A DNA stretch of 64,000 bases from assembly GCF_001190925.1 (NCBI RefSeq), contig NZ_CP011072.1, positions 3,596,001-3,660,000 on the forward strand. The letters run 5' to 3'. A program made the position numbers and the translations under genes. The stretch comes from Azoarcus sp. CIB. Its GTDB lineage: Bacteria; Pseudomonadota; Gammaproteobacteria; Burkholderiales; Rhodocyclaceae. Of this stretch, positions 22,161 to 32,546 are shown one piece after another (the first letter of the stretch is position 1; each line of letters starts with the position of its first letter). The notes below the pieces were generated by a model. That model saw nothing but the letters and a program-made list of their open reading frames with translations. It was not told the DNA's origin and ran no database searches.

Positions 22161-24152
22161 ATGGCCCGCGAAAAAACCAAGGATTCGCGCAAGGATAGCC
22201 CCAAAGGACGTGCCTCCAAGGCCAAGGACAAGGCCGTTCTGATCGCCGAAGGGCCTGAACTCGGGCCCGTCGACGCCGAAATCCGCAGGACCCGCCTCAA
22301 GACCCTGATCACGCTCGGCAAGGAGCGCGGCTACCTCACCTACGCCGAGATCAGCGACCACCTTCCTGACGACGTCGCCGATGCCGAGCAGATCGAAGGC
22401 ATCATCGCGACCTTCAACAACATGGGCATCCGGGTCTTCGATGCGGCCCCGGCTGCCGAAGATCTGCTGATGTCGGACGCCGTGCCGAGCACGGTGGACG
22501 AAGACGTCGCGGAGGAGGAAGCGGAACAGGCGCTGTCATCGGTCGACTCAGAATTCGGGCGCACCACCGATCCCGTGCGCATGTACATGCGCGAAATGGG
22601 CACCGTCGAACTGCTCACCCGTGAAGGCGAAATCGAGATCGCCAAGCGGATCGAAGACGGGTTGCGCCACATGGTCCAGGCGATCTCCGCGTGCCCGACC
22701 ACCATCGTCGAAATGTTGGGGCTCACCGACAAAGTCGCGCAGGACGAAATGCGCATCGACGAACTCGTCGATGGCCTGATCGATCCGAACGCTGCCTCTG
22801 CCGAAGAGGAAGCGGCCATGTCCGAGGCCGAAGAGGGCGACGAGGACGCCGAGGACGAGGAGAGCGCCGACGAAGTCGAAGACGACGACGAAAGCTCCGA
22901 GGAAAAGGAAGCCGCCGCCAACGCCGCAACCCTCCTGCAACTGAAGAACGAAGCCCTCGCACGCTTCGCGATCATCCGCGAACTGAACGAGCGCAAGATG
23001 GCCGCCCTCGCCGACCGTGGCTCGCAGGACGCGAATTACCTTTCGCTGCAGCAGCAGATTTCGGACGAACTCCTCAACATCCGCTTCACCGCCAAGTCGA
23101 TCGAACGCCTGTGCGACTCCGTGCGCCACATGGTCGAGCAGGTGCGCGGCCATGAGCGCCAGATCCTGCAGCTGTGCGTGGACCGTGCCGGCATGCCGCG
23201 CCAGCACTTCATCAAGGTCTTCCCGGGCAAGGAAGTCGACCTCGACTGGCTCAAGGACGAGATCGGCGTCGGCAAGAACTACGCCGAGGGACTGATGCGC
23301 GTGCATCCCGCAGTGCTCGAAGAGCAGCAGAAGCTCATCGACCTGCAGACCCGCATCGGTATTCCGCTCAAGGAGCTCAAGGACATCAACCGCCAGATGT
23401 CGACCGGCGAGGCCAAGATGCGCCGCGCCAAGCGCGAGATGACCGAAGCGAACCTGCGGCTCGTGATTTCCATCGCGAAGAAGTACACGAACCGCGGCCT
23501 GCAGTTCCTCGACCTGATCCAGGAAGGCAACATCGGCCTGATGAAGGCGGTCGACAAGTTCGAATACCGCCGCGGCTACAAGTTCTCGACCTACGCGACG
23601 TGGTGGATCCGCCAGGCAATCACCCGCTCGATCGCCGACCAGGCGCGCACGATCCGCATCCCGGTTCATATGATCGAGACGATCAACAAGATGAACCGCA
23701 TCAGCCGGCAGATCCTGCAGGAGACCGGTCAGGAACCGGATCCCGCGACGCTCGCCGAGAAGATGGAGATGCCCGAGGAGAAGATCCGCAAGATCATGAA
23801 GATCTCCAAGGAGCCGATCTCGATGGAAACGCCGATCGGCGACGACGACGACTCCCATCTGGGCGACTTCATCGAGGACCAGGCGACGCTGGCCCCGGCC
23901 GACGCGGCGATGTACTCCAGCCTGCGCGACGCCACCGGCGAAGTGCTCGATTCCCTCACCGCGCGCGAAGCGAAGGTGCTGCGCATGCGCTTTGGCATCG
24001 AGATGAATACCGACCACACCCTCGAGGAAGTCGGCAAGCAATTCGACGTCACCCGCGAGCGCATCCGCCAGATCGAAGCCAAGGCCCTGCGCAAACTGCG
24101 CCACCCGAGCCGCTCGGAGCGCTTGCGCAGCTTCCTCGATAGCGACGCCTGA
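22161..24152 (+). CDS. rpoD: RNA polymerase primary sigma factor (sigma-70)
   Basis: This 663-residue protein is the housekeeping sigma factor. Region 1.1 starts [19 protein letters not shown]. Region 1.2 contains [21 protein letters not shown] long acidic non-conserved insert occupies about residues 215-255 ([18 protein letters not shown] and following). Region 2 has [20 protein letters not shown] and [20 protein letters not shown]. Region 4.2 has [26 protein letters not shown] four bases upstream fixes the ATG at 22161. It closes the rpsU-dnaG-rpoD block. Confidence 0.98.
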   Translation: MAREKTKDSRKDSPKGRASKAKDKAVLIAEGPELGPVDAEIRRTRLKTLITLGKERGYLTYAEISDHLPDDVADAEQIEGIIATFNNMGIRVFDAAPAAEDLLMSDAVPSTVDEDVAEEEAEQALSSVDSEFGRTTDPVRMYMREMGTVELLTREGEIEIAKRIEDGLRHMVQAISACPTTIVEMLGLTDKVAQDEMRIDELVDGLIDPNAASAEEEAAMSEAEEGDEDAEDEESADEVEDDDESSEEKEAAANAATLLQLKNEALARFAIIRELNERKMAALADRGSQDANYLSLQQQISDELLNIRFTAKSIERLCDSVRHMVEQVRGHERQILQLCVDRAGMPRQHFIKVFPGKEVDLDWLKDEIGVGKNYAEGLMRVHPAVLEEQQKLIDLQTRIGIPLKELKDINRQMSTGEAKMRRAKREMTEANLRLVISIAKKYTNRGLQFLDLIQEGNIGLMKAVDKFEYRRGYKFSTYATWWIRQAITRSIADQARTIRIPVHMIETINKMNRISRQILQETGQEPDPATLAEKMEMPEEKIRKIMKISKEPISMETPIGDDDDSHLGDFIEDQATLAPADAAMYSSLRDATGEVLDSLTAREAKVLRMRFGIEMNTDHTLEEVGKQFDVTRERIRQIEAKALRKLRHPSRSERLRSFLDSDA

Positions 24153-24159
24153 TGCCCCC

Positions 24160-24179
24160 GCGCCCGCTCCGGCGGGCGC
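24160..24179 (+). terminator. weak hairpin after rpoD
   Basis: An 8-bp GC stem (GCGCCCGC at 24160-24167, complement at 24172-24179, loop TCCG) starts eight bases after the rpoD stop. The following CCGCTTTCC is a poor U-tract, so termination would be inefficient and the tRNA downstream could be partly cotranscribed. Confidence 0.4.
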
Positions 24180-24245
24180 CCGCTTTCCGGGCCGATGCTG
24201 CAGTCGGCGAAGGCAGCCAAGCACTGCGGTAAGCAGTCAGTTCAA

Positions 24246-24324
<79 letters not shown>

Positions 24325-24329
24325 AAAAT

Positions 24330-24360
24330 AAGGGGTTACATCGAAACGATGTAACCCCTT
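24330..24360. terminator. two-way intrinsic terminator between tRNA-Ile and clpV
   Basis: A perfect 14-bp stem (24330-24343 with 24347-24360) with loop AAA lies six bases after the tRNA. Rightward it is followed by TGTCTTTC; leftward by TTATTTTT on the minus strand. It therefore ends the tRNA transcript from one side and the clpV operon from the other. Confidence 0.9.
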
Positions 24361-24419
24361 TGTCTTTCCCGGCGGCACGCAGCCATCGCACCGCCGCGGG
24401 CCGTAAATACGATTGTTGG

Positions 24420-27065
24420 CTAGCGGACCGTATAGCGAAACGAGCCGCGCTTGTCGGCACTCACCTTGATCGCGTTGATCGCAGCCCCCTCCACCATGCG
24501 GACGAGCGCAGCCTCCGCAATGTCCGGCAACAGACTGCCATTGAGGATGTGATCGACGTTGCGGGCGCCCGAATCGGTCTCGGTGCAGCGCTGCAGCACC
24601 GCGCCGACGATCTTCTCGTCCCAATCGAAGCTCGCCTGGTGGTTGGCTGCCACCCGCTCGCCGATGCGGCGCAGCTTCAGCCGGATGATCTCGGTGAGCA
24701 CCTCGTCCGAAATCGGGTAATAGGGAATCACCTTCATGCGCCCCAGAAAGGCCGGCTTGAAGTTCTGGTACAGCACCGGACGCAGGGAGTCGCCGAGCTC
24801 GTCCGCCGAAGGCATATCCCGCTTCGCCTTGTTCAGGCAGGCATGCATGATCTGGCTCGAGCCGACGTTGCTGGTGAGGATGACCAGCGTATTGCGGAAG
24901 TCGACCTCCCTGCCCTCCGCGTCGTCGAGCACGCCCTTGTCGAAGACCTGGAAGAACAGTTCCAGAACGTCCGGATGCGCCTTCTCGACCTCGTCCAGCA
25001 ACACCACGCAATAGGGGTTCCGGCGCACCGCCTCGGTCAGCACGCCGCCTTCGCCGTAGCCCACGTAGCCCGGAGGCGAGCCCTTCAGACCGGACACCGA
25101 GTGCACCTCCTGGTACTCACTCATGTTCAGCGTCACGAGCTTGCGCTCTCCGCCGTACAGGATGTCCGCGAGCGCGCAAGCGGTCTCGGTCTTTCCGACA
25201 CCCGAGGGACCGACGAACAGGAACACGCCCTTGGGCTTGTTCGGATCCTCCAGGTTCGCACGTGCGGTGCGAACGCGCTGCGCGATCGCCTCCAGGGCAT
25301 GGGACTGGCCGATCACGCGCTCCTCCAGCAGAGGCTTGAGCTGAAGCACCGTCGCGATCTCGTCCTTCACCATCCTGCCGAGCGGAATGCCGGTCCAGGC
25401 GGAGATGATCCCCGCCACGACGTTTCCGTCGACCTGCAGCGGCACCATCGGATCTTCACCCTGCAGGGAGTGCAGCTCGTCGGATAGGGACTGCAGGGAC
25501 CGCTCCGGGGCATCCGCCACGGAATCGCCACGATGACGCCCGCGCAAGACGCCGATCTGCGCGACCAGCGACTTCTCGCGCTCGTGACGCGCTCGCAGCC
25601 CCTGCAGTTCCGCTTCGACGGACGCAGCCTGCAGGCCGATTTCGGTCAGGCGCGTGGTGTGTCCGGCGCCATCTTGCGCCTCGCGCTCCAGCGCGGCCGC
25701 CTCCGCGCGCAAACGCGCGAGCAATTTCTCGGCATCGTCGATACGGGCCGGCACCGCGCTGTGCGACAGGGCGACCCGGGCGCAAGCGGTGTCGAGCACG
25801 CTGATCGCCTTGTCTGGAAGCTGTCGGCCGCTGACGTAACGGTGCGATAAACGCACGGCCTCGGTCACCGCGTCGTCGAGCACGCGCACGCCGAAGTGCC
25901 GCTCCATCAAGGGCACGATGCCCCGTAGCATTGCGGACGCAATGTCTTCCGAAGGTTCCTCGACCTTGACGACCTGAAAGCGGCGCGCGAGGGCCGCATC
26001 CTTTTCGAAGTATTTCTTGAACTCCGCCCAGGTCGTCGCCGCTACGGTACGCAACTCGCCGCGCGCAAGGGCCGGCTTGAGGAGGTTCGCCGCATCGTTC
26101 TGCCCCGCCTGCCCGCCGGCTCCGATAATGGTATGGGCCTCGTCGATGAATAGCACGATCGGCACCGGGCTCGACCGCACTTCGTCGATGACGCTGCGCA
26201 GCCGGTTTTCGAACTCGCCCTTCACACTCGCACCGGCCTGCAGCAGCCCCATGTCGAGCGCATGCAGCTCGACGCCCTGCAGCGCCTCCGGGACGTCGCC
26301 GTCGGCAATGCGCTGCGCCAGCCCCTCGACGACGGCGGTCTTGCCGACACCCGCCTCGCCGGTCAGGATGGGATTGTTCTGGCGGCGTCGCATGAGGATG
26401 TCGATGACCTGCCGGATTTCGGCATCGCGCCCAATCACCGGATCGAGACTGCCTTCGCGCGCAGACCGGGTGAGATTGGTCGTGTAGCGTTCCAACGCCG
26501 GGTTCGTGCGCTGCCCGTCGATGTCCGACGACTCGCTACCGTCGGCCGCACGTTTGTCGGAATCCGCACCCGTCCCGCTGACTTCGCGCGACTCCGCCGA
26601 CTCTGCGGTGACCTCGTCGAAATTGTGCTTCAGGTCGTCCGCACGCACGCGAGCAAACAGCGCCGAAGCACGCAGGGCGAGCTGCGACAGACCGGGTTCG
26701 GTCAACATCGCCAGCAGGAGATGCCCCGAGCGGATGCGTGGCATGCGCGCATCGAGCGATGCGATCAGCCAGGCCTGCTCCAACAGAAGCTGCAACCGCG
26801 GGGAGAACACCGGCGTCCGGTCGTTGCCGCTGCGAAGCCGCCCGACCTCGCGCTCCAGATCACGCTGGACGGCCGGAATCCCGATTCCGCTGCGTGCCAG
26901 AACGACCGCGAAGTCGCTCGCCGGCTGTTCGCACAGCGCAAGGAACACGTGTTCCAGATCCACTTCGTAATGGCCGCGTGCCATACAGAGGTTGGCGGCA
27001 CGTTCGATGGCACCGCGGCAAATCGTGTTGAGCTTGCAGATCAGAGTCTTGAGGGATGTAGTCAT
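24420..27065 (-). CDS. clpV: type VI secretion ATPase ClpV (TssH)
   Basis: This 881-residue AAA+ disaggregase pulls apart contracted TssB/TssC sheaths so they can be reused. The Clp N-terminal repeat domain (residues 1-145) includes GHYEVDLEHVFLALCEQPAS. The first AAA domain has Walker A GEAGVGKT at about 236-243 and the sensor-rich GRQLPDKAISVLDTACARVA. A ClpB-like middle domain (about 425-510) follows, and the second AAA domain carries GPSGVGKTETACALA. The C-terminal D2-small domain is complete. The ATG at 27065 opens MTTSLKTLICKLN, typical of ClpV; no good SD is seen. It is the last gene of the leftward T6SS arm. ClpB is excluded by context and the N-terminal domain. Confidence 0.96.
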   Translation of the reverse strand: MTTSLKTLICKLNTICRGAIERAANLCMARGHYEVDLEHVFLALCEQPASDFAVVLARSGIGIPAVQRDLEREVGRLRSGNDRTPVFSPRLQLLLEQAWLIASLDARMPRIRSGHLLLAMLTEPGLSQLALRASALFARVRADDLKHNFDEVTAESAESREVSGTGADSDKRAADGSESSDIDGQRTNPALERYTTNLTRSAREGSLDPVIGRDAEIRQVIDILMRRRQNNPILTGEAGVGKTAVVEGLAQRIADGDVPEALQGVELHALDMGLLQAGASVKGEFENRLRSVIDEVRSSPVPIVLFIDEAHTIIGAGGQAGQNDAANLLKPALARGELRTVAATTWAEFKKYFEKDAALARRFQVVKVEEPSEDIASAMLRGIVPLMERHFGVRVLDDAVTEAVRLSHRYVSGRQLPDKAISVLDTACARVALSHSAVPARIDDAEKLLARLRAEAAALEREAQDGAGHTTRLTEIGLQAASVEAELQGLRARHEREKSLVAQIGVLRGRHRGDSVADAPERSLQSLSDELHSLQGEDPMVPLQVDGNVVAGIISAWTGIPLGRMVKDEIATVLQLKPLLEERVIGQSHALEAIAQRVRTARANLEDPNKPKGVFLFVGPSGVGKTETACALADILYGGERKLVTLNMSEYQEVHSVSGLKGSPPGYVGYGEGGVLTEAVRRNPYCVVLLDEVEKAHPDVLELFFQVFDKGVLDDAEGREVDFRNTLVILTSNVGSSQIMHACLNKAKRDMPSADELGDSLRPVLYQNFKPAFLGRMKVIPYYPISDEVLTEIIRLKLRRIGERVAANHQASFDWDEKIVGAVLQRCTETDSGARNVDHILNGSLLPDIAEAALVRMVEGAAINAIKVSADKRGSFRYTVR

Positions 27066-27097
27066 GGCCGTGCGGAGACGAGGTAAGAAATGGTTGC

Positions 27098-28168
27098 TCA
27101 ATAGAGGGCGCCGGGCGAGTACACGGCATCGTCCCGGTCGCACGTGGATAGGCGCGAGGCCAGGAAAGCGTCGCGCCCGAGGCGCGGCGGCGAACCGGCC
27201 CCAAGTGCCGCTGGCCTGACATCGACGGCACGCAGGCAAGGCCGGATTTCGTATTCGAACTGATGCCCGGTCGCGAGCAGCAACAGTTTCGCCAAGGCGG
27301 CTGCCGACTCGCCGCCGGGAAGAAATGCGTGATAATCGGCCACGGCAAGTGGCCCCACGTGGATCCTTACCCTCAGATTGCGCTGCCATACGCGTTCGCC
27401 CGACAGCGCGGTGCGGCCCAGCGCAGCATTGCGTCCGCCGAGCGTGGTGCGCTGATCGATGGGCAGCGCATACCACGCTCCGACGAACTGCTCGACGCGC
27501 ACAACTGCGCGAAAATGTCCGGCAAGGATGCGTTCGAGCGCCTTCGCCGACAACGGCCGCTGCGCGAGGAGCGTCGTCACGCGGGCAATCGCCTCGTCCT
27601 CGATGCGCCCCGGGCCGTCTCGCATCCGCTCCCGCAAGGCGTCGAATCCCAGCCCCGCCACCGACAGCACCAGCGGCAGGAAGCGGTTGCGGCGATCGCT
27701 TTCGTACTGCAACGGCAGGCGGTACTTCTTCCACGCGAGGTAGAACTGCGCGACCGCCCGGTTGGAGAAGATGTCGAGCAGGGCACGCGCGGCACGATCG
27801 CGGTGAATGCGCTCACGTTCCGAGATGCGCTCGGTGTAATGGGCGGGCAAGGCGCCATGCACCCCCAGGAGCCCGATCGCGTACGGCGTGATGTCGACCC
27901 TGCTCAAGCCGGGCGCTCCGTCGTCGCCCTCGTCCTCGTGCCGCCACGCCTCAAGCACTTCGATCTCGGCGGGAGCGAAACCCTGGTGCAGCGTATTGCG
28001 GAAGCGGATGCGCGCCGACAGGACATCGGCGCCGTGCCGGCGCGCGGAGCCCTCGTCGCGGAACAGGCCGTCGAGCAGACGCACGGCCTGAAAGAATTCA
28101 AACCGGTACGGCTCCTCGACGAGCTGCTCGATCAGGCCAGGATCGAATCGCCCGAGCGCGGCTCGCAT
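27098..28168 (-). CDS. tssG: type VI secretion baseplate protein TssG
   Basis: This 356-residue baseplate wedge protein works with TssE, TssF and TssK. FEFFQAVRLLDGLF near the N-terminus, VDITPYAIGLLGVHGALPAH (residues about 90-110) and the late RVRIHVGPLAVADYHAFLPG segment are TssG family features. It overlaps tssF by 37 bases and is followed 32 bases later by clpV, so it is part of one operon. The length is usual (about 340). Confidence 0.95.
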   Translation of the reverse strand: MRAALGRFDPGLIEQLVEEPYRFEFFQAVRLLDGLFRDEGSARRHGADVLSARIRFRNTLHQGFAPAEIEVLEAWRHEDEGDDGAPGLSRVDITPYAIGLLGVHGALPAHYTERISERERIHRDRAARALLDIFSNRAVAQFYLAWKKYRLPLQYESDRRNRFLPLVLSVAGLGFDALRERMRDGPGRIEDEAIARVTTLLAQRPLSAKALERILAGHFRAVVRVEQFVGAWYALPIDQRTTLGGRNAALGRTALSGERVWQRNLRVRIHVGPLAVADYHAFLPGGESAAALAKLLLLATGHQFEYEIRPCLRAVDVRPAALGAGSPPRLGRDAFLASRLSTCDRDDAVYSPGALY

Positions 28169-29958
28169 CGAACGAGCTCCTCCCCTGTCCTGACCGAAAC
28201 GAGCACGAGTTGCACGAAACTGTTCAGCTGCACGTAAAGACCGAGGAAACGGTCGATGACCCGCGCAAAGACGTCGAGACCGGCGCCGACGAAACTGTCC
28301 TCGTCGACCGTCAGTCGCACTTCGACCCCCCGAACGAAACTTGCGAAGGGCCGCCCGGCCATCCAGCAGGTCTTCTCCTGCTGCTCGATGCCGCGGATCC
28401 CGTCGATCTGGCGCCGTGACACGGCCGTCCGGCGCACATCATAAAGGCCGAGCATTTCCTTGAAGGCGGCGAGGCCGTTCCCGGTAAGGGAAAGGTGATT
28501 GAGTGACAGGTGCGAGATCAGGCGCCACAGACCATCCCGTTCATGGCTGAAGCGACACGGCATCGTCGGCACGCGCAACAGCCGGATCGCACGTGCCGCG
28601 CCGCCTTCGGCGTGGAGGTCGCCGCCCTCGAGGCCGATCGCGAGCCGCGCCGGAAGATCGCGGTTCGTACACGTCAGCGACACGCTCAGGATGTCGGTGC
28701 CGGGCTTGAGCGGATCGAAGCCGGCATCGACGATCGTGAGCGCGGTCTCGTAGCCGGGACTGCGCTCCGCGATGCGTGCGTCGCGTTGTGCATGCCAGTA
28801 ATGACCATCCCGCTCAGGCGTTTCGCCGTGGCGCAGGGAAAAGAACGGGCGATATTCGGTCTGCGCCTCGCCATCCGGCCTGCGGCTCACGCGGCGGACC
28901 GCGTCGATCGAGTAGACCTCGTAGGCATGCGCCTGTCGTCCGTCGGCGACTACGGGATACGTGGATGTGCGCCCCGTGAGGCGGATCGGGTCGCCGGGCC
29001 GCTGGAACAGATTGACGACCGGCACGCAGCCGAGCTTGAGTGAATCGCCGCTCAGCCCGGCGAGAAGCCGCGCGATCTCGCCGTCCGGTCGCACGTCCTT
29101 GAATGCGAAATGAACGCGGATCTGCCCCTCCCGACGCGCGGGAGCCGGCAGCCGGGAAGGAAGCACGTCAAAGAAGTTGTACTTCTCGGGAAAGGCGAAG
29201 TACTCGGTCAGGTGACGGTAAGCGTCATGGGCGTTGTCGGGAAAATCGACGAGCGCTTCATCGGCCGCCAAGCCGACCTCTCCTATCACCGCGCCGTCGA
29301 CCGCATGCCAGGCACCATCCCCCGTTTCCACCCACGTCCGCAACACGCGCAGGAACAGCGCATCGCGCAGCGCGGCTGCGACGGACGGCTCCGCATCAAT
29401 GTACAGCCGCACCCGCTCGACACCACCTATCCCTCCGGCTCCCTGAACGGCCAACCGCAATGACAGCATGCCCGATACGCCGAGCGGCGCGCGCACGGCC
29501 GCAGGGATGCTCGCAACCGCCTGAAAGCGGAATTCCTCGATGCGTAGCGGCAACAGCTCGACCCGCCATGCGGTGCGGAAACGACAGGAGACGCCGTTCA
29601 CGGGCCGCGACCGCAGTTCCGCTCCCCGCTCGAACACGGCCGGACGCGAAAGTTGCGATTCCCCGCCCGCGCTGTCGAAATGCGCGATCGAACATGCCGG
29701 GAAAGGGCAAAGATAGTGCGGATACAGGACCTGCAGCAACGCCTCGGTAAACAGCGGGTACGAGTCTTCGAGCTTCTTCGATATACGGGCCGACAGCAGT
29801 GCGAAGGATTCGATCATCCGCTCGACGTGCGGATCGTCGCATCCCTCTCCGTTCAGCAGCAGCCTCGCGGCAATCTTCGGATAGCGTTCGGCGAACTCGC
29901 GGGAATGGCCGCGCAGAAATGCAAGCTCGCGCTCGTAATAGGGTAGAAGGTCTTCCAT
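28132..29958 (-). CDS. tssF: type VI secretion baseplate protein TssF
   Basis: This 608-residue baseplate wedge protein pairs with TssG. MEDLLPYYERELAFLRGHSR, FAERYPKIAARLLLNGEGCD and DPHVERMIESFALLSARISK are the canonical TssF start. LLQVLYPHYLCPFPACSIAH and the late GMVRGVEV-like segment (SFVRGVEVRLTVDEDSFVGA) are also typical. It begins one base after the tssE stop. The length matches the family (about 600). Confidence 0.96.
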   Translation of the reverse strand: MEDLLPYYERELAFLRGHSREFAERYPKIAARLLLNGEGCDDPHVERMIESFALLSARISKKLEDSYPLFTEALLQVLYPHYLCPFPACSIAHFDSAGGESQLSRPAVFERGAELRSRPVNGVSCRFRTAWRVELLPLRIEEFRFQAVASIPAAVRAPLGVSGMLSLRLAVQGAGGIGGVERVRLYIDAEPSVAAALRDALFLRVLRTWVETGDGAWHAVDGAVIGEVGLAADEALVDFPDNAHDAYRHLTEYFAFPEKYNFFDVLPSRLPAPARREGQIRVHFAFKDVRPDGEIARLLAGLSGDSLKLGCVPVVNLFQRPGDPIRLTGRTSTYPVVADGRQAHAYEVYSIDAVRRVSRRPDGEAQTEYRPFFSLRHGETPERDGHYWHAQRDARIAERSPGYETALTIVDAGFDPLKPGTDILSVSLTCTNRDLPARLAIGLEGGDLHAEGGAARAIRLLRVPTMPCRFSHERDGLWRLISHLSLNHLSLTGNGLAAFKEMLGLYDVRRTAVSRRQIDGIRGIEQQEKTCWMAGRPFASFVRGVEVRLTVDEDSFVGAGLDVFARVIDRFLGLYVQLNSFVQLVLVSVRTGEELVRCEPRSGDSILA

Positions 29959-29959
29959 T

Positions 29960-30439
29960 TCAATTCTGACCGCTACGCGGAGCCTGCCGATTTACCGAAT
30001 AGAGAAGGGTTGTCGGCTGCAACAAGGCGTCGAAATTCACCGGCTCGCGTGCGGGACGGACAACGAGCAGGGCCTTGATTGAAAAATACAGCGCATTGAC
30101 CGAGCGTCGATCCAGTTCGATCCTGACTTCGACATTGCGCAGTCGCGGCTCGTGACGAGCAATTGCCGTCTCGATCGAGCGGCAGATCGCCGCACGATCG
30201 TTCGGATTGTTGAGGCTCATCGCCGCAAAATCCCTCAGCCCGTAAGTGAGCGGCGATTGCGCCGCTTCGGGGTGGTACAGGGCCAGCGACTCATCCACCG
30301 TCGTGCGCGCATTGAGAAGGGCCTCAAGATCGCGGGCAACCGTGTCCTTCAGTTGCTCGAGCGAAAGCACGGGCCGGGCCGGGCCGGCCGGGCTGTCGTC
30401 GAATAGCTTGTCGAAGAAGGTCGGTTCGAACCCTTTCAT
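29960..30439 (-). CDS. tssE: type VI secretion baseplate protein TssE (gp25-like)
   Basis: This 159-residue protein is the gp25/W-like baseplate wedge that initiates sheath polymerisation. SLEQLKDTVARDLEALLNAR, SPLTYGLRDFAAMSLNNPND and the central AICRSIETAIARHEPRLRNV segment match the gp25 fold. The family EPR motif is visible as HEPRL. The length is usual (about 140-170). It sits between hcp and tssF on the same strand. Confidence 0.94.
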   Translation of the reverse strand: MKGFEPTFFDKLFDDSPAGPARPVLSLEQLKDTVARDLEALLNARTTVDESLALYHPEAAQSPLTYGLRDFAAMSLNNPNDRAAICRSIETAIARHEPRLRNVEVRIELDRRSVNALYFSIKALLVVRPAREPVNFDALLQPTTLLYSVNRQAPRSGQN

Positions 30440-30491
30440 GATGACGAAGCAGCCCCGACAGCCCCGGCGCCGCTCGTACGCTCCAGATGGA

Positions 30492-31028
30492 TCAGCTCAG
30501 GCTCGGAGCATTCTTCGCGAGGTTCCAGGCGCCCTGGATATTGACCTTGCCCGACTTGCTGCCGTCGATATTGAGCTCGTCGTAGGTCCATTTAACCGCC
30601 GAATACTTCAGTGCGAAGGTTTCGGACGGAATGCCTTCGCTCGAGACGGACGGAGACACCGACGAAATCAGTACGTTCTTGAGCTCGATCTTCAGGTATT
30701 GGTGCCGGTTCTGCGTGCCGCTCGGATTGCCGGTGGTGTTCTTGCCGCCGAACGCGCGGTAGAAATACACGATCGCGTCGTTGACGATGAGTCCCGAGGA
30801 GCAAGCTTGGTAGAGCTTGGGACTGGCGCCGTCGATATCCTTCACGAAGATCATCTCGCCGTGTTCGCAGCGCTCGGCCGAGTGCCCGCCGGCACTCGAG
30901 GCCGTGGCCGATTTCGGCTGGCGGATGTTGTGCGACCACGAGTACACCTCGACCTGGTCCTTGTGCTTGGTGTCGCGCGAATCTCCCTTGAGGTCGCTGC
31001 CCTTGAATTCGATGTAGATATCCTTCAT
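30492..31028 (-). CDS. hcp: Hcp tube protein (TssD)
   Basis: This 178-residue Hcp forms the stacked hexameric rings of the inner tube that carries small effectors. It begins MKDIYIEFKGSDLKGDSRDT, with VEVYSWSHNIRQPKSATASS, and ends with ETFALKYSAVKWTYDELNID before the terminal strand. It is slightly longer than the common 160-172, with the extra residues in the NTTGNPSGTQNRH loop. It lies between tssC and tssE. It has no C-terminal toxin extension. Confidence 0.96.
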   Translation of the reverse strand: MKDIYIEFKGSDLKGDSRDTKHKDQVEVYSWSHNIRQPKSATASSAGGHSAERCEHGEMIFVKDIDGASPKLYQACSSGLIVNDAIVYFYRAFGGKNTTGNPSGTQNRHQYLKIELKNVLISSVSPSVSSEGIPSETFALKYSAVKWTYDELNIDGSKSGKVNIQGAWNLAKNAPSLS

Positions 31029-31058
31029 TGCCTTCAGATCCTTGAATTAGTCGAACAA

Positions 31059-32546
31059 TCAGGCCTTGCCGGACTGCGGCAGCTCTGCAACCAGCCGCAG
31101 CGAAACCGAAAGCTCGTCGAGCTGAAAATGGGGACGGATGAACGAAACGGCACGGTAGACACCGGGACGTCCGGGAACTTCGTCCACCTCGATGGAGGCT
31201 TCGCGCAGGGGGAACTGCGCCTTGGTTTCCTGCGAAGCCGTGTCGTCGGCGGTAACGTACTGGTCGATCCACCGCTGCAGGTACATCTCGACATTGGCGG
31301 CACTGGCAAAGCTGCCGATCTTGTCGCGCATCATCGCCTTCATGTAATGCGCGATGCGGCACACGGCGAAGATGTATTGCAGCTGTGCCGAGAGCGACGC
31401 ATTGGCATTGGCCGCATCCGTGTCGTAACGCCGTGCCTTCTGCGTCGACTGCGCGCCGAAGAACGCCGCGTAGTCGGTGTTCTTGCAATGGACGAGCGGA
31501 ATGAAGCCGAGGTCGCTGAGCTCCTTTTCGCGCCGGTCGGTGATCGCGATCTCGGTCGGGCACTTCAGTGCCACCTCTCCTTCACCCGTGCGGAAGGTGT
31601 GCGCCGGCAAGTCCTCGACCAGGCCACCTCCCTCCACACCGCGGATTGCCGCACACCACCCGTGGTTCTCGAAAGCGGTCGTGAGGCGCGCCCCGAAAGC
31701 GAAGGCTGCGTTGCACCACAGGTACTTCGAGTGATCCGCACCGTCGACGTCCTCGACAAAATTGAACCCCTCGGTGGTCGTTCCGTCGATCGGGTTGTAC
31801 GGCAGGCGCCCGAGGAAACGCGGCAGCGTGAGACCGACATAACGCGCGTCCTCAGAGTCACGATAGGATTTCCACTTCGCGTACTCGACGGTATCGAACA
31901 CCTTCGACAGGTCCCGTGGCCTGCTCAGCTCGACGTAGGATTCGAGGCCGAAGAGTTCGGGCGAGGCCGAAGTGATGAAAGGTGCATGCGCCGCCGCGGC
32001 AACGTGCGACATCTGTTCGAGCAGGTAAAGATCTTCCGGCTGGCGCGTCATATCGTACTGGCCGAGCAGGACGCCGAAGGGCGAGCCGCCGAAAGTGCCG
32101 AACTCCTCCTCGTACACCTTCCGGAAGAGCGCACTCTGATCGAACTCGATCGCGGTCTTGAAATCCTTGACGAGATCGCGCTTGGTCGCGTTCATCATCT
32201 TGATCTTCAGCTGGGGACCGGTCGATGTCTGGCGGCAGAGGTAATGCAGCCCGGTCCAGGCACTCTCCAGCGCCTGAAACTGCGCAGCATGCATCACCTC
32301 GCTGAGTTGCTCCGAGATGAGGCGGTCGAGATCGGCCAAACGTGCATCGAGCGAGGCGGAGAGGTTCTCAGACACGACGACCTCGCCGTCCAGGACCTGC
32401 CTGGCCAGCTCTCCGATGATGTCCCGCGCATGACTGCGTTCCGATTCCGAGCGGGCGACCCGGCTCTCCTCGATGATGCGATCCAGCAGGGGAAGATCGG
32501 CCCCGCCGCCGACCGGAGTGACGGACGCTTGCGGCATCGTGCTCAT
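31059..32546 (-). CDS. tssC: type VI sheath protein TssC (large subunit)
   Basis: This 495-residue protein forms the contractile sheath with TssB. Typical segments are LSEVMHAAQFQALESAWTGL, LVKDFKTAIEFDQSALFRKV, EFGTFGGSPFGVLLGQYDMT, and the C-terminal EASIEVDEVPGRPGVYRAVS with FIRPHFQLDELSVSLRLVAE. It overlaps the tssB stop by four bases, so the two subunits are coupled in translation. The length is standard. Confidence 0.97.
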   Translation of the reverse strand: MSTMPQASVTPVGGGADLPLLDRIIEESRVARSESERSHARDIIGELARQVLDGEVVVSENLSASLDARLADLDRLISEQLSEVMHAAQFQALESAWTGLHYLCRQTSTGPQLKIKMMNATKRDLVKDFKTAIEFDQSALFRKVYEEEFGTFGGSPFGVLLGQYDMTRQPEDLYLLEQMSHVAAAAHAPFITSASPELFGLESYVELSRPRDLSKVFDTVEYAKWKSYRDSEDARYVGLTLPRFLGRLPYNPIDGTTTEGFNFVEDVDGADHSKYLWCNAAFAFGARLTTAFENHGWCAAIRGVEGGGLVEDLPAHTFRTGEGEVALKCPTEIAITDRREKELSDLGFIPLVHCKNTDYAAFFGAQSTQKARRYDTDAANANASLSAQLQYIFAVCRIAHYMKAMMRDKIGSFASAANVEMYLQRWIDQYVTADDTASQETKAQFPLREASIEVDEVPGRPGVYRAVSFIRPHFQLDELSVSLRLVAELPQSGKA